From: Brachyspira intermedia PWS/A
GTDB taxonomy: Bacteria; Spirochaetota; Brachyspiria; Brachyspirales; Brachyspiraceae
Assembly: GCF_000223215.1 (NCBI RefSeq)
Contig: NC_017243.1
Span: 1,054,001-1,118,000, forward strand
Direction of reading: 5' to 3'
Length of the DNA stretch: 64,000 bases
The notes beneath the pieces were generated by a model. The model did not search any database, was not told the DNA's origin, and saw only the letters and a list, made by a program, of their open reading frames with translations. Position numbers and translations under genes: made by a program. Shown here piece after piece: positions 45,469 through 55,929 of this stretch (position 1 is its first letter; every line of letters begins with the position of its first letter).

Positions 45469-46009
45469 TATTTTATTTTTACTGCTATGTGTTTCATGCA
45501 CTAATTTTAATGATATTGGAAAAGAATTTAAACAATCAGATGATTTTGTACCTCCGCCAGATATGGAATTTTATGGTTTTAGAAGGGAAAGTTACGATAC
45601 TAATTTTAAGCAGTTAGATTCTTTTGCAACTAATGCTAAATTTTATAATAAAAAGAAAATTGTTGAACTTTATGAAAGCAGAACATATACTTATGATTCT
45701 AATAATACGATAGCGGCTAGTGTATCTGGGGAATTTATAACCGTAAATCAGGAAACACTGTTTACTCAAGTATATACAAATGTTATTGTAAAATCATCTA
45801 ATAATACTACTCTTTATACAGAATATTTACAATGGGATAATAAAAAACAGCAATTTAAAAGTCCTGTTCCTATACGTGTAGAGCAAGAAGATGGAAGCTG
45901 GCTTACAGGAAGCAGCATGGAAGGGGATATGGGATTAGAACATATCACTATATATAATGAAACTGATGAAGGTGATGCTATAGGAGTGCCAGTTGCTGAA
46001 GATCAATAA
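45446..46009 (+). CDS. lptC: LptC-like lipoprotein, lipooligosaccharide export
   Basis: A 187-residue lipoprotein (signal ending LLCVSC) with a beta-jellyroll-like body: FYGFRRESYDT, AKFYNKKKIVELYES, then ASVSGEFITVNQE and a late WLTGSSMEGD strand, the usual LptC layout. It overlaps kdsC by 23 bases and lptA by 17, so translation is coupled. LptC normally has a membrane helix; a lipoprotein anchor is the variant seen here. Confidence 0.8.
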   Translation: MKLLVSFNILFLLLCVSCTNFNDIGKEFKQSDDFVPPPDMEFYGFRRESYDTNFKQLDSFATNAKFYNKKKIVELYESRTYTYDSNNTIAASVSGEFITVNQETLFTQVYTNVIVKSSNNTTLYTEYLQWDNKKQQFKSPVPIRVEQEDGSWLTGSSMEGDMGLEHITIYNETDEGDAIGVPVAEDQ

Positions 46010-47333
46010 AATTTTTGTTATAATAATACTGTTTATACTGGCATTATCTTTAATTGCTCAATCAAGAAGAAGTGCTGATAAATTTACATACAATAATAAA
46101 ACAAAAGTTTTTCAATATACAGGTAATTCCAAAATGGAAGATTCATCTGCTGTAATTACAAGTCATGTTATGACATTCTATCAAGAAACAGAATTGGCTA
46201 CATTTAGTGGAGGTGTTAAACTTTTAAGTAAAACTAATGGGTCTACAATATCAGGGGGATATGCAAGTTATAATGGTAAAACTAGATACGCTTATGTAAA
46301 AAATAAACCAGTTTTAAGATCTCCTACTAATAATATGACTATAAGAAGTTCGTTTATGGAAAGAGATTTCAATACTCCAATAGCCAAAGCCATAAGTAAT
46401 GTACATTTAACGCATGTTGATACTGAGAGTAAAAGAAAAACAGATGGTTATGCTGATAATTTGATCTATGATATGGATAAAGAAACAGCATATCTTACAG
46501 GAAACCCTAGACTTTACCAAGGTTCTGATAGATTAGAAGGTGAAATATTAGAGTATAATGCTAAAACAGCAACTGCTAATGTTATGGGAAGAGGAAAAAT
46601 ATATGTACTTCAAACTAATAACTATATAAATTCTTCTGAAACAAATAAGAAAAAAGATAATGTAAGTAATTATAATATTGTAGTGGCAGATAGATTATTT
46701 TTGAATGAATATGGCGGAAAAGATAATAATACTCGTACTTTATATGCATATGGCAATGTTACAGCCTATTTTTATGAAGAGAACATGATACTTAAAGGCG
46801 GTTACATAGAATATGAAATAGATAATGAACATATTTACATGTATCAAGATCCTTCTGTTAGAATGCCTGACAGGGGAATTATAGCCTTTGGAGAATGGAT
46901 AGAATATAAAAAAGATGAAAAGTTTAAAGATGTTATATTTCATAACGATGTTGTTATGATTGACTATGATGAGAGTTTATCATTAGAAGGTGATTTACTG
47001 CATCTAGATCCGGATACTAAAGTTGCTACAGTAAGCGGAAGTCCTAAGGCTTATGTAGAGGATAGAAGCATTAAGATTACTTCTGTAACTATGCAGATGT
47101 TTAATGATGAAGAAAAACTACGTGCTAATGGAAATGTATATGTAGAAGGTAAAGATATGAACTCAAAAAGTGCTTGGGCAACTTATTTTGATAAGCAGAA
47201 ATATTTAAGACTTTGGGGAGAAAGTCCTTATTTAAAACAGAAAGAAAGTGTTGTAAGAGCTAGAGAAATAAAATATTATATAGAGACTGAAAAAGTTGAG
47301 GCTATGGGTGTAAGTGGTGAGATACCTGAGTAA
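45993..47333 (+). CDS. lptA: LptA/OstA-domain periplasmic protein
   Basis: A 446-residue exported protein with a signal sequence ending near residue 23. It contains many short beta repeats of the OstA type, for example VITSHVMTFYQETELATFSGGVKL and LEGEILEYNAKTATANVMGRGKI. At 446 residues it is more than twice the usual LptA length, so it may form a longer periplasmic bridge. The start is a TTG inside lptC. No lptB follows; a lipoprotein gene does. Confidence 0.82.
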   Translation: MLKINKIFVIIILFILALSLIAQSRRSADKFTYNNKTKVFQYTGNSKMEDSSAVITSHVMTFYQETELATFSGGVKLLSKTNGSTISGGYASYNGKTRYAYVKNKPVLRSPTNNMTIRSSFMERDFNTPIAKAISNVHLTHVDTESKRKTDGYADNLIYDMDKETAYLTGNPRLYQGSDRLEGEILEYNAKTATANVMGRGKIYVLQTNNYINSSETNKKKDNVSNYNIVVADRLFLNEYGGKDNNTRTLYAYGNVTAYFYEENMILKGGYIEYEIDNEHIYMYQDPSVRMPDRGIIAFGEWIEYKKDEKFKDVIFHNDVVMIDYDESLSLEGDLLHLDPDTKVATVSGSPKAYVEDRSIKITSVTMQMFNDEEKLRANGNVYVEGKDMNSKSAWATYFDKQKYLRLWGESPYLKQKESVVRAREIKYYIETEKVEAMGVSGEIPE

Positions 47334-48285
47334 TATATTATTATTATTTTTGATTTTCTTTGTATCATGTCAAAAAAGTAATGAGCCTCTCAATAAAGAT
47401 AAAATATATAATGTTAATATAACCTACATAGAAGATGATAATATTCTTGGTTTTACTCCAGGAGATTTTCTCGATATTTTTGATGATGATTTATCAAAAC
47501 TCACTTATGATATACTAGGTTACAAAATAAAATATAATCTTAAAAATGGTGTAGATGTTAATAAATTCTATTCAGACAATAGAAAAGTAATAATAGAAAA
47601 TTCTGATATATTTAAAAGAGATTTTATAGATATAAAAAATATAGATTATGATCAATTAGAAAAAGATATATTATATTCACTTTCTAATGAAACTAGTGCC
47701 AATATAAAAAAATTATTCGGATATGAATACGGAACTCCTTTAAAGCTTATAGCAAAAAATATAGCTCCGTCTTATGAGCAGAGTATACTTAATGTTTGGA
47801 ATAGTCCAGTGAATGGAAGAAATGAGCTGCTAGATGCTAAAAGATTATTTATTTTTACTTCTTTATATTGGCGAATAGTAGCTAATGAATTTAGAGATAC
47901 TTCTATAGTAATAATAAATATGCCATTAACTTCAAATTATAGAGGAATGAGTGCTAAATCTATTGCAGATGGTGGATTTGTAGATAGAATAGTTTGTGAA
48001 AATAATAATATAAATCCTTGTAAATCAATTTCTATAATAAGTACTTATCAATTTTTAACTTCCGGATTAGATAATAAAGAATTGAAAGATATATTTGCTT
48101 ATTATATTGTACAGACTATAGCAATGATGTTTGCTAAATATGATATACATTCAGATGAAAAACATTCAATAATGTCTGAAGTTGATAGATTTGATTATGT
48201 TAATTGGTATAGTAACATAATAAATTTTCAATTAAAGCCCCCATATAAAACAATTAAATATTATAAAGATACTATTAAAAACTAA
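47314..48285 (+). CDS. Hypothetical lipoprotein of the lpt cluster
   Basis: A 323-residue lipoprotein (signal ending IFFVSC at about residue 19). It starts at a GTG within the end of lptA, with a 20-base overlap. The body is mixed alpha/beta with no motif I recognise. Coupling to lptA suggests a role in the envelope, but this is inference from position only. The 258-base gap after it (48286-48543) is A/T-rich with no clear structure. Confidence 0.6.
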   Translation: MVRYLSNILLLFLIFFVSCQKSNEPLNKDKIYNVNITYIEDDNILGFTPGDFLDIFDDDLSKLTYDILGYKIKYNLKNGVDVNKFYSDNRKVIIENSDIFKRDFIDIKNIDYDQLEKDILYSLSNETSANIKKLFGYEYGTPLKLIAKNIAPSYEQSILNVWNSPVNGRNELLDAKRLFIFTSLYWRIVANEFRDTSIVIINMPLTSNYRGMSAKSIADGGFVDRIVCENNNINPCKSISIISTYQFLTSGLDNKELKDIFAYYIVQTIAMMFAKYDIHSDEKHSIMSEVDRFDYVNWYSNIINFQLKPPYKTIKYYKDTIKN

Positions 48286-48543
48286 ATCTATAAAAATAGT
48301 ATAAATTAACTATGTAAAAATCAACATTATATAAAAAATGTCTAAAAAAGATAATACAAAAATTATTAAATGTCTAATATATATGTTTGATATGTAGTAT
48401 TTCATTTTAATAATAAAACATAATAGTAAATTTTTTGTAAAACAATAGCAAAACACTATTTACTTATGTCAAAAAGATAGTACAATTTGATATAAACATT
48501 TTTAATATTATGTCGATTTTAATTAGTGGGAGAAAATTAATTT

Positions 48544-49347
48544 ATGATGAAAAAGATATTTATTAACATTTTATTATTAGCAAGCTTTTCAGCGGCTTAC
48601 GGTTTTGATGAAGGTTTTATTTGGGCATTAAAGGCAAACTTTAATGGTACTGCAACTATGCCTTCTATAAGTGATTCTGATTTGAAAAAATTAGGTGCCA
48701 CATATATGAAAGGTGGAGTAGGTTATACAATGGATGGAGAAGCTGAACTTGGTTATTTATTCGGTTCTGAAAGATGGTTTGGAGGAATGGATCCTTCTAA
48801 ATTCAGTGGTATGAGTTTATTTGGATCTTTAGGTGTTGGTAATGGTTTTGCCGGTCAGGTTTCTGGAAATGGAATAGCTGATATGTATATTAACGTAAGC
48901 TATGCTCCTGTTATAAGCTTTGGAGTTGGCACTAAGGCTTATTTTTTAAACAGCAGATTATCATTAGGACTTCTTTTAGGAGGTAAAATTATAGCAGATT
49001 TATCACCTGAATATTTAGCATATTCTAGTGATAGCACTATATTAGCACCTGAAATTGGAGAAATAATAGTTAGTGATTTTATGATAAAAAATATGAACCC
49101 AGTTATGTTCAGCATTAAATTTATGATAGAATATAATCAGCCTATTAATGATAGAGTAGAAGTAATATTGGGAGCTTATACAAGATTTAATGTATATGCC
49201 CCAGGATATATAACAATGCCAGACAGTTTATATAAATTAATGGAAACAGTAAAAGACCCTAATTTTACATTAGAAACACCATTAAAATCTTATTATATAA
49301 ATTCATTAGATTTTGGTATAACATTAGGTTTAGCATTCAAAGGATAA
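48544..49347 (+). CDS. Hypothetical outer-membrane beta-barrel candidate
   Basis: A 267-residue exported protein with a signal peptide ending AAYG (residue 20). The mature part is Gly-rich with alternating hydrophobic strands (LFGSLGVGNGF, SFGVGTKAYF, LSLGLLLGGKI) and ends DFGITLGLAFKG, like an outer-membrane barrel. I do not recognise the family. It precedes the 938-residue repeat lipoprotein gene by 34 bases on the same strand, suggesting a barrel-plus-surface-lipoprotein pair. Confidence 0.55.
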   Translation: MMKKIFINILLLASFSAAYGFDEGFIWALKANFNGTATMPSISDSDLKKLGATYMKGGVGYTMDGEAELGYLFGSERWFGGMDPSKFSGMSLFGSLGVGNGFAGQVSGNGIADMYINVSYAPVISFGVGTKAYFLNSRLSLGLLLGGKIIADLSPEYLAYSSDSTILAPEIGEIIVSDFMIKNMNPVMFSIKFMIEYNQPINDRVEVILGAYTRFNVYAPGYITMPDSLYKLMETVKDPNFTLETPLKSYYINSLDFGITLGLAFKG

Positions 49348-49381
49348 TTAAACATTGTTTTATAAATTGTAAGGAAATTAT

Positions 49382-52198
49382 ATGAAAAAGACTCATTTAT
49401 TATTTTTGCTTATAATATCTATTTTTATGATGTCATGCGGAGGACATTTCTTTAATCCTAGATATTATTATAATAAAAGTGCTTCAGATTCTGAACAAGG
49501 AGAAATTCCAGATACAACTCCAGAAACTCCTCCAGAAGAAGTTCCAGAAAATGAAGATCCTTTCAAAAATGGTGATTGGAATGATCCTACTTATGGGGGG
49601 TATGATGCCAGCAAATTTAAAACTTGGCTATTTAAAGCTAGTTTCCAAAAAGATAAACTTCCTATATATACTTTTTTTGAAGATGATACTAGATATTGGA
49701 TATCAGGTGTAATGGATTGGAATAATATTCCAGCAAATTATTATGATGGAAAAGACGGGGAAAATTATGCCGGCAGTATAATAGGAAATGTTTCAATAAC
49801 TGGATTAAAAGTTTATCAGTATGTTGCTAATAATCCTTTATATAGTAAAGAAGGTTATTTGGAAGGAAGATTAGACAGATTTAATTTTTATTCTATAAAT
49901 GGAAAAGCTTCCGTAGCTACACTTAGGCAATATTTAATAGCAGTAGATACTTATTCTAAATTTATATTTGCCTTTGGAGCTATTACAGGAACACAAAATG
50001 TAGCAGGAGATGAGGTACCTATTTCATTTGAAGCTATAGAAAAACATGGAGATAAACGTCCTTTCTTTGAATATGACCCTATAGGTTATGTTAAAGAAGA
50101 CGGATCTGTTGTGTTATATGAACACTATAGAAAAGAATTTGTTGCTGCTCCTACAGAATATATGCCTAAAATTCACACTGAATTTGAAAAAATGGCAGAA
50201 CATAAAGAGAATGGTCAAGGAAGTTCTCCATACTTGAAAGTAGATGTTTCTACAATAGATCCTAGCACTGTATTGAATAATTTCAAAGATAAACAATATG
50301 GTATAAGAGATAAATTAGTATTATATACATATACATTTGATAGTACAGCTAATACTGTAACACTTACAGCAGAACATTTCTATGATGGAGATATGGGTAC
50401 AGAAACTTATACCTTTAGTAAGGTAGCAGGATTAACATCAGCAGAATATACTAATTCTTCAGGTAAAGCTATTATAATAAATGGTATTGAAGATTATAAT
50501 AAATTAAAAGATGGAAGTAGAGAATATATATTAAATTATAATGATCCAGGTCCAGACTTTATATACAGAGTTGCTGGTAAGATTTTTGTGAATAATGATG
50601 AAAATCGTACTTATGAATTTAGTGCTGATGGTATGTCATTTAAGTATACTGAAGGAAGTAAAACTATAACATATTACTTTAGTAAACAATCAGATCCTTC
50701 AGAGTCAAAAGCAGCTTATAGTCAAACTGGAAGCGTATTCTGGGGTATAAAATTGAGTGACTATAATGGTATAAAAGATGGTCAAATATCAGGTGCTATT
50801 ACTGAAGTAGGTATGATAAATCCAGATATGGCTATGACAGGTACTTTAGCTTCTTATGTGGCATATATAGATCAGAGTTCTATACCTAGCGAATTTGTTG
50901 AAACAGTAAAAGGTAAAACATATTTCTATAGAAATTACCAAGAACCTAATAGCGGTAATGGAAATAGTTTGAATGCTTATAAATATGTATTTAATAATGA
51001 TGCTACAGAACTTACATATACAGAGATGGTTTATAAGCAAGAAGATGTTTCTACAACATATAAATTAGATAATGTAAATGGCTTACAAGCTACATATACA
51101 TCTAATGGTAAAACTCTTGTTATTAAATTAGGTATTAATCCTAATATGATATATAATGGAGAAGGTTCTGCATTGGCAGATTGTACAGCTACAGATAAAG
51201 GTCCTTTCTTCTTAGATATAGTTAGAGGAAGTGAATATATAGCTGAAGATAAAAGTTATTCTTATAAATTCAGCGATGACGGAAAACTTTTAACATTTAC
51301 TTATTCTAGTGGAGAAAGTATAAATTATGACTATACACAAACTGGAACAGAATATTTCAAAGCTGCTTATAAACAGCAGGATACTTGGTTCCCTAGATAT
51401 TGGGCTTTAAGAGTAACTTCATTAGGCGGTGTATTGGAAATGTCGACAGGTTCTTTGGCTTTCCCTACAGATATACTTAGAGATGCATCTTATGGTTGGA
51501 AAGCTGTGCTTGGAAGTGGCTCTTTAGTTAAAGATCCATTCTTGAATGCTGTTGCTGGAAGAGTATTTGAGGTGAGAAATGGAACTGACAGTACAAAATT
51601 AGAGAGATACACATTCTCTTCAGGCGGTGCTTCAATAGTTTATGAACAAATAGATTGGTATACAGATCAGCCTATAGAAGGTTCGAGAGTTGAATATTAC
51701 GGATATGAAAAATCATCTGATACTAAAGGTATTTATAAATATAATGACTCACTTAATAATACTATTACTAAGATAGAGTTTAGTGTTGATTCTATGTCTC
51801 CTACTAAGCTATTTAAATCAAGCGGTCAGGTTGGAGAATACAATTATCAAGACCCAGGTCCTTATATTTACGATGTAATAAAAGGTAAAACTTATAAGCG
51901 CTCAAGCGGAGCAACATATGTAGTTGATAATACTGGTAAATCTATTCAGTATTATGAAAATGGTATTGATAAAGGATTAACAACTACTTATACATTCAAT
52001 AAAGTAAATAATGTTAATCATTTAGAAGCGGCATATTATGATCCTAAAGCTTGGGGATTCTTAGGCGCCGGATATTGGGCTGTAGAAATTATGGAAGAAT
52101 ATAAAGATAAGAATCTATATGTTTCTACTGGGGCTTTAAAAACTCCAGATCATGCTATCAATTCCGGAGATTATGGAGATCCATATATAAAAGAATAA
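49382..52198 (+). CDS. Large repeat-containing lipoprotein
   Basis: A 938-residue lipoprotein (signal ending MMSC at residue 19), followed by a Pro/Glu-rich linker (about 38-60) and a unique domain to about residue 280. Then come six diverged copies of a 95-115-residue beta unit starting near residues 295, 389, 495, 607, 705 and 825. The unit reads roughly DPGPxxxxVxGKxY, then YxFSxDGxSxxY, then TYxFxKV and AxY. Three copies keep the DPGP or KGP start. The linker and repeats suggest a surface-exposed, adhesin-like molecule; the ligand is unknown. I do not recognise a named domain. Confidence 0.7.
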   Translation: MKKTHLLFLLIISIFMMSCGGHFFNPRYYYNKSASDSEQGEIPDTTPETPPEEVPENEDPFKNGDWNDPTYGGYDASKFKTWLFKASFQKDKLPIYTFFEDDTRYWISGVMDWNNIPANYYDGKDGENYAGSIIGNVSITGLKVYQYVANNPLYSKEGYLEGRLDRFNFYSINGKASVATLRQYLIAVDTYSKFIFAFGAITGTQNVAGDEVPISFEAIEKHGDKRPFFEYDPIGYVKEDGSVVLYEHYRKEFVAAPTEYMPKIHTEFEKMAEHKENGQGSSPYLKVDVSTIDPSTVLNNFKDKQYGIRDKLVLYTYTFDSTANTVTLTAEHFYDGDMGTETYTFSKVAGLTSAEYTNSSGKAIIINGIEDYNKLKDGSREYILNYNDPGPDFIYRVAGKIFVNNDENRTYEFSADGMSFKYTEGSKTITYYFSKQSDPSESKAAYSQTGSVFWGIKLSDYNGIKDGQISGAITEVGMINPDMAMTGTLASYVAYIDQSSIPSEFVETVKGKTYFYRNYQEPNSGNGNSLNAYKYVFNNDATELTYTEMVYKQEDVSTTYKLDNVNGLQATYTSNGKTLVIKLGINPNMIYNGEGSALADCTATDKGPFFLDIVRGSEYIAEDKSYSYKFSDDGKLLTFTYSSGESINYDYTQTGTEYFKAAYKQQDTWFPRYWALRVTSLGGVLEMSTGSLAFPTDILRDASYGWKAVLGSGSLVKDPFLNAVAGRVFEVRNGTDSTKLERYTFSSGGASIVYEQIDWYTDQPIEGSRVEYYGYEKSSDTKGIYKYNDSLNNTITKIEFSVDSMSPTKLFKSSGQVGEYNYQDPGPYIYDVIKGKTYKRSSGATYVVDNTGKSIQYYENGIDKGLTTTYTFNKVNNVNHLEAAYYDPKAWGFLGAGYWAVEIMEEYKDKNLYVSTGALKTPDHAINSGDYGDPYIKE

Positions 52199-52223
52199 AT
52201 TAAATAATTATAACTAAAAAATC

Positions 52224-52260
52224 AAGCGGGGAGGGATTAAAAAACTCTCTCCGCTTTTTT
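52224..52260 (+). terminator. Rho-independent terminator after the repeat lipoprotein gene
   Basis: AAGCGGGGAG (52224-52233) pairs with CTCTCCGCTT (52247-52256), followed by T. Confidence 0.85.
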
Positions 52261-52320
52261 ATTAAATTACTATTTACAAACAAAATATTTTTTATATAAT
52301 ATATACTATATAATGTTAGG

Positions 52321-52719
52321 ATGAATAAAATGCGCAAAAAAATTATTTTATTATTAATATCTTTATTTTTACTTTCTTTAATTTTTATTTCATGCAGTTC
52401 GCCTTACGGATCTTCATCTGGAGTGAAATTTAAAAGCAGAAAAGGTATTTATCAAAATGAAACTGGAAAGATTGCTGTAACAATTAATGAGCAGGAAAAT
52501 AATAATTTAAGAGTTATAGATCTTGGAAGCAGTGCAATTGATGAAACTCTTACTGTTAATTCTGAATCTGCAGCTAATTATATGACTGTAAAGTCAGTAA
52601 AATATGAAGGATATGTTTATACTATGAATTTTGGTAATAGTGTGAATACTATATTCTTTACTATAAGCGATAATAAAAATAATAATGTTGTATTTAATGA
52701 AAAATTATCAAAACAATAA
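52321..52719 (+). CDS. Small hypothetical lipoprotein
   Basis: A 132-residue lipoprotein with a long signal ending FISC (about residue 25) and a small beta-rich body. An in-frame ATG at 52330 is an alternative start giving MRKKIILL. It has its own terminator and no recognisable domain. Confidence 0.6.
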   Translation: MNKMRKKIILLLISLFLLSLIFISCSSPYGSSSGVKFKSRKGIYQNETGKIAVTINEQENNNLRVIDLGSSAIDETLTVNSESAANYMTVKSVKYEGYVYTMNFGNSVNTIFFTISDNKNNNVVFNEKLSKQ

Positions 52720-52743
52720 AAACTTTTATAATTAATAAAAAAT

Positions 52744-52779
52744 AAATAGGGTAGAATTAAAATTTCTATCCTATTTTTA
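52744..52779 (+). terminator. Terminator after the small lipoprotein gene
   Basis: AAATAGGGTAGAA (52744-52756) pairs with TTCTATCCTATTT (52764-52776), followed by T. Confidence 0.8.
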
Positions 52780-52795
52780 TATTGATTATTATATT

Positions 52796-52833
52796 AAAAA
52801 AGGTATATATAAAATCAATTATATATACCTTTT
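52796..52833 (-). terminator. Terminator of secA
   Basis: AAAGGTATATAT (52799-52810) pairs with ATATATACCTTT (52821-52832). On the minus strand the stem ends in a T run, 34 bases after the secA stop codon. Confidence 0.75.
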
Positions 52834-52866
52834 ATTTTTGCATTAATTATTTTGTTTTTCTTTTAT

Positions 52867-55809
52867 TTACTGAGGATTATCCTTTCCATGACAGTGTTTA
52901 TATTTCTTACCGCTTCCGCAAGGACAAGGATCATTTCTTCCTATTTTCTGAGTCATTTTAACATTGGCCTGTGCAGTTTTTACTTTGCTTTGAATAGCTT
53001 GAGCATTGCCTCCATTCATAGCACTAGTACTGCTTTTCTCTTCAACCCCTCCGTCAAATGCACTCTCTCTTTCCATACGGTCAAATGAATTAGGTATTAT
53101 TCTTACTCTCATTATCAAGTTTACAAGCTCATTATGTATAACATTCATAGTAGCTACAAACATTTTATAACCTTCAAGTTTGTATTCTGTAAGAGGGTTT
53201 TTCTCAGCATATCCTCTAAGTCCTATACCTTCTCTTAAACTGTCCATAGCAAATAAATGATCCTTCCATCTGTTATCTATTATTGAAAGGAATATGTTTT
53301 TTTCTACTTCTCTGAATATCTTTTCATCTACTTCTAAAGATTTCTTTTTATATGCTTCAAGTAATAGGTTAGTAAGATTTTTTACAGCATTATCAACGCC
53401 GCCCTCTACAGCTTTGTTAGCAGCATCTTCATCTATGCCTATTAAATAACTGTTAAGCCATTTAGTTACTTCTAAAGGATCAACATGTTTTTTATTATCT
53501 GATATATCTTTAATAGTTTCTTCAGTTACTTCAGATATAATTTCTTCTACTCTAGGGGATATATCGTCAGAGTAAAGTATATAATCTCTCTCACCATAAA
53601 CAGCCATACGCTGCTGATTCATAACATCATCATACTCAAGCAAATGCTTTCTTATATCGAAGTTTCTGCCTTCAACCTTTCTCTGAGCATTTTCTATTGA
53701 TTTGTTAAGCCATTTATGTCCAAGTTCTTCTTCTTCGCCCATTCCCATAGCAAGCATCATCTTAGAAACTCTCTCACCTCCGAATAAACGCATTAAATCA
53801 TCTTCAAGAGATAAGAAAAATACGCTAAGTCCCGGGTCTCCCTGTCTTCCGCTTCTACCTCTAAGCTGATTATCAATACGTCTAGCCTCATGTCTTTCGC
53901 TTCCTATAACATGCAAACCGCCTGCAGCAAGAACTTTTTCTTTATCTATTTTGGATTTTTCATTTATTTGTATTATTCTGTCAATCTTTTCTATCATTTC
54001 ATCGGCATTATTCTTTTGAGCCAATTCTTTAGCCTCTTCAATTTTTCCAGAAATAACGCTTCTTACAAATGCTTCTTTATAAAGGTCTATTGATTTTACT
54101 TTCTTTGTTAATTCCTCTTTTTTGTAAGGGTCTCTCTCTTTGAAAGCCTTATCTCTCATAAGTACAAGTATCTGCTCTATTTCAGCAACGCCTTTAGCAA
54201 CAGGGTTACCTCCAAGCACAATATCTGTACCACGGCCTGCCATGTTTGTAGCGAGTGTAACGGCTCCCGGTTCTCCTGCCTGTGCTATTATTGCAGCCTC
54301 TCTTGAGTGGTTTTTAGCATTCAATACTTCATGATTGATTTTATGTCTTTTGAATACTTTTGATAATTCTTCATTCATTTCCACTGATACAGTACCAACA
54401 AGAGCAGGTTTTCCGGCATCCTGAAGTTCTTTAATATATTTTGCCAAAGCCTCAAATTTAGCTTTTCTTGTTCTGTATATTCTATCTGATAAATCCTGTC
54501 TTGCTATAGGCTTATTAGTAGGTATAACAGCAACGTCTAATTTGTATATTTTATAGAATTCTTCTGCCTCTGTTTCAGCAGTACCTGTCATACCTGAAAG
54601 TTTAGGATACATTCTGAAATAGTTCTGGAATGTAATTGTAGCATAAGTTTGAGATTCATTTTGTATAGCAACTTTTTCTTTAGCCTCTATTGCTTGGTGA
54701 AGTCCGTCACTATATCTTCTTCCTTCAAGTACACGTCCTGTAAACTCATCTACAATTAAAACTTCCCCATCTGTAACCATATAATCAACGTCTTTTTTGA
54801 ACACTTTATGTGCTTTTAATGCCTGATTAACATGGTGAACTATAGTACTGCTTTGAGCACCGTATAAGTTTTCAACATTAAGAAGTTTTTCTACTTTGTG
54901 TACGCCTTCTTCTGTAAGGTATACGTTTTTATCTTTTTCGTCTAATACATAATCACCAGTACCAGCCACCTCACGCATCCTTTCATCAACTTCAGCCTGT
55001 TTTAGCATTGGTATGATTCTGTCAATTTCATAGTACATTTTTATGTTTTTCTCAGCAGGTCCTGATATGATAAGAGGTGTTCTAGCTTCGTCTATCAAAA
55101 TACTGTCTACCTCATCGACTATGGCAAAGTAGAATTTTCTCTGAACTTTATCCTCTTTTCTAGTTACCATGTTATCCCTTAAATAGTCGAAACCGAACTC
55201 ATTATTAGTACCATAAACAACATCGCAGTTATAAACGGCTCTTCTTTCCGGAGAATGAGGTCTAGTATTATCAAGTATACCAACACTTATACCAAGCATA
55301 GAATATATAGGAGTCATCCATTCAGCGTCCCTTTTAGCAAGATAATCATTTACTGTAACAACATGCACTCCAAGTCCTGTTAAAGCATTAAGATAAACGG
55401 CAAGTGTAGCAACAAGAGTTTTACCTTCACCTGTTTTCATTTCAGCGATTCTTCCCTGATGAAGTACCGCTCCTCCCATAACCTGCACATCAAAGTGTCT
55501 CATTCCTGTAGTTCTTATACTAGCCTCACGAACCACAGCAAATGCTTCTGGAAGTATATCATCTAATATATTTTGAAGTTTTTTCTTATTTTCTTCTTTG
55601 CTTAAATCTAATTCTTCTGTTTTGCATCCTATGTATTTTTCTACTCTTTCCCTGAATTCTTTTGTTTTATTTGTAAGTTCTTCATTGCTTAATTTCTTTA
55701 TTTCTTCTTCAAATGTTAATGTCTTTTCTGCTATAGGTTTTAATATTTTAGCGTCATTTTGTTCTTTAGAGCCGAATATTAATTTGAATACTAAGTCCAT
55801 TGCTCCCAT
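52867..55809 (-). CDS. secA: Preprotein translocase ATPase SecA
   Basis: A 980-residue motor driving Sec-dependent export. Walker A is in MKTGEGKTLVA, the DEAD-like box in VDEVDSILIDEARTPLIISG, and SGMTGTAETEAEEF and NMAGRGTDIVLGGNP lie in the second nucleotide-binding half. The C-terminal zinc motif is CPCGSGKKYKHCHG. Length is slightly above the family average. AAGGAG nine bases before the ATG at 55809 supports that start over an ATG nine bases inward. Confidence 0.97.
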   Translation of the reverse strand: MGAMDLVFKLIFGSKEQNDAKILKPIAEKTLTFEEEIKKLSNEELTNKTKEFRERVEKYIGCKTEELDLSKEENKKKLQNILDDILPEAFAVVREASIRTTGMRHFDVQVMGGAVLHQGRIAEMKTGEGKTLVATLAVYLNALTGLGVHVVTVNDYLAKRDAEWMTPIYSMLGISVGILDNTRPHSPERRAVYNCDVVYGTNNEFGFDYLRDNMVTRKEDKVQRKFYFAIVDEVDSILIDEARTPLIISGPAEKNIKMYYEIDRIIPMLKQAEVDERMREVAGTGDYVLDEKDKNVYLTEEGVHKVEKLLNVENLYGAQSSTIVHHVNQALKAHKVFKKDVDYMVTDGEVLIVDEFTGRVLEGRRYSDGLHQAIEAKEKVAIQNESQTYATITFQNYFRMYPKLSGMTGTAETEAEEFYKIYKLDVAVIPTNKPIARQDLSDRIYRTRKAKFEALAKYIKELQDAGKPALVGTVSVEMNEELSKVFKRHKINHEVLNAKNHSREAAIIAQAGEPGAVTLATNMAGRGTDIVLGGNPVAKGVAEIEQILVLMRDKAFKERDPYKKEELTKKVKSIDLYKEAFVRSVISGKIEEAKELAQKNNADEMIEKIDRIIQINEKSKIDKEKVLAAGGLHVIGSERHEARRIDNQLRGRSGRQGDPGLSVFFLSLEDDLMRLFGGERVSKMMLAMGMGEEEELGHKWLNKSIENAQRKVEGRNFDIRKHLLEYDDVMNQQRMAVYGERDYILYSDDISPRVEEIISEVTEETIKDISDNKKHVDPLEVTKWLNSYLIGIDEDAANKAVEGGVDNAVKNLTNLLLEAYKKKSLEVDEKIFREVEKNIFLSIIDNRWKDHLFAMDSLREGIGLRGYAEKNPLTEYKLEGYKMFVATMNVIHNELVNLIMRVRIIPNSFDRMERESAFDGGVEEKSSTSAMNGGNAQAIQSKVKTAQANVKMTQKIGRNDPCPCGSGKKYKHCHGKDNPQ

Positions 55810-55929
55810 TAGTATAAACTCCTTAAAAATCTAATATATAGGTAAAATATTTTTTATTAAAACTTAATAATAACATAAAATGTAAATATAATAAAGTAGA
55901 AAAATTGCAATTTTAGATAATATAAAAAT

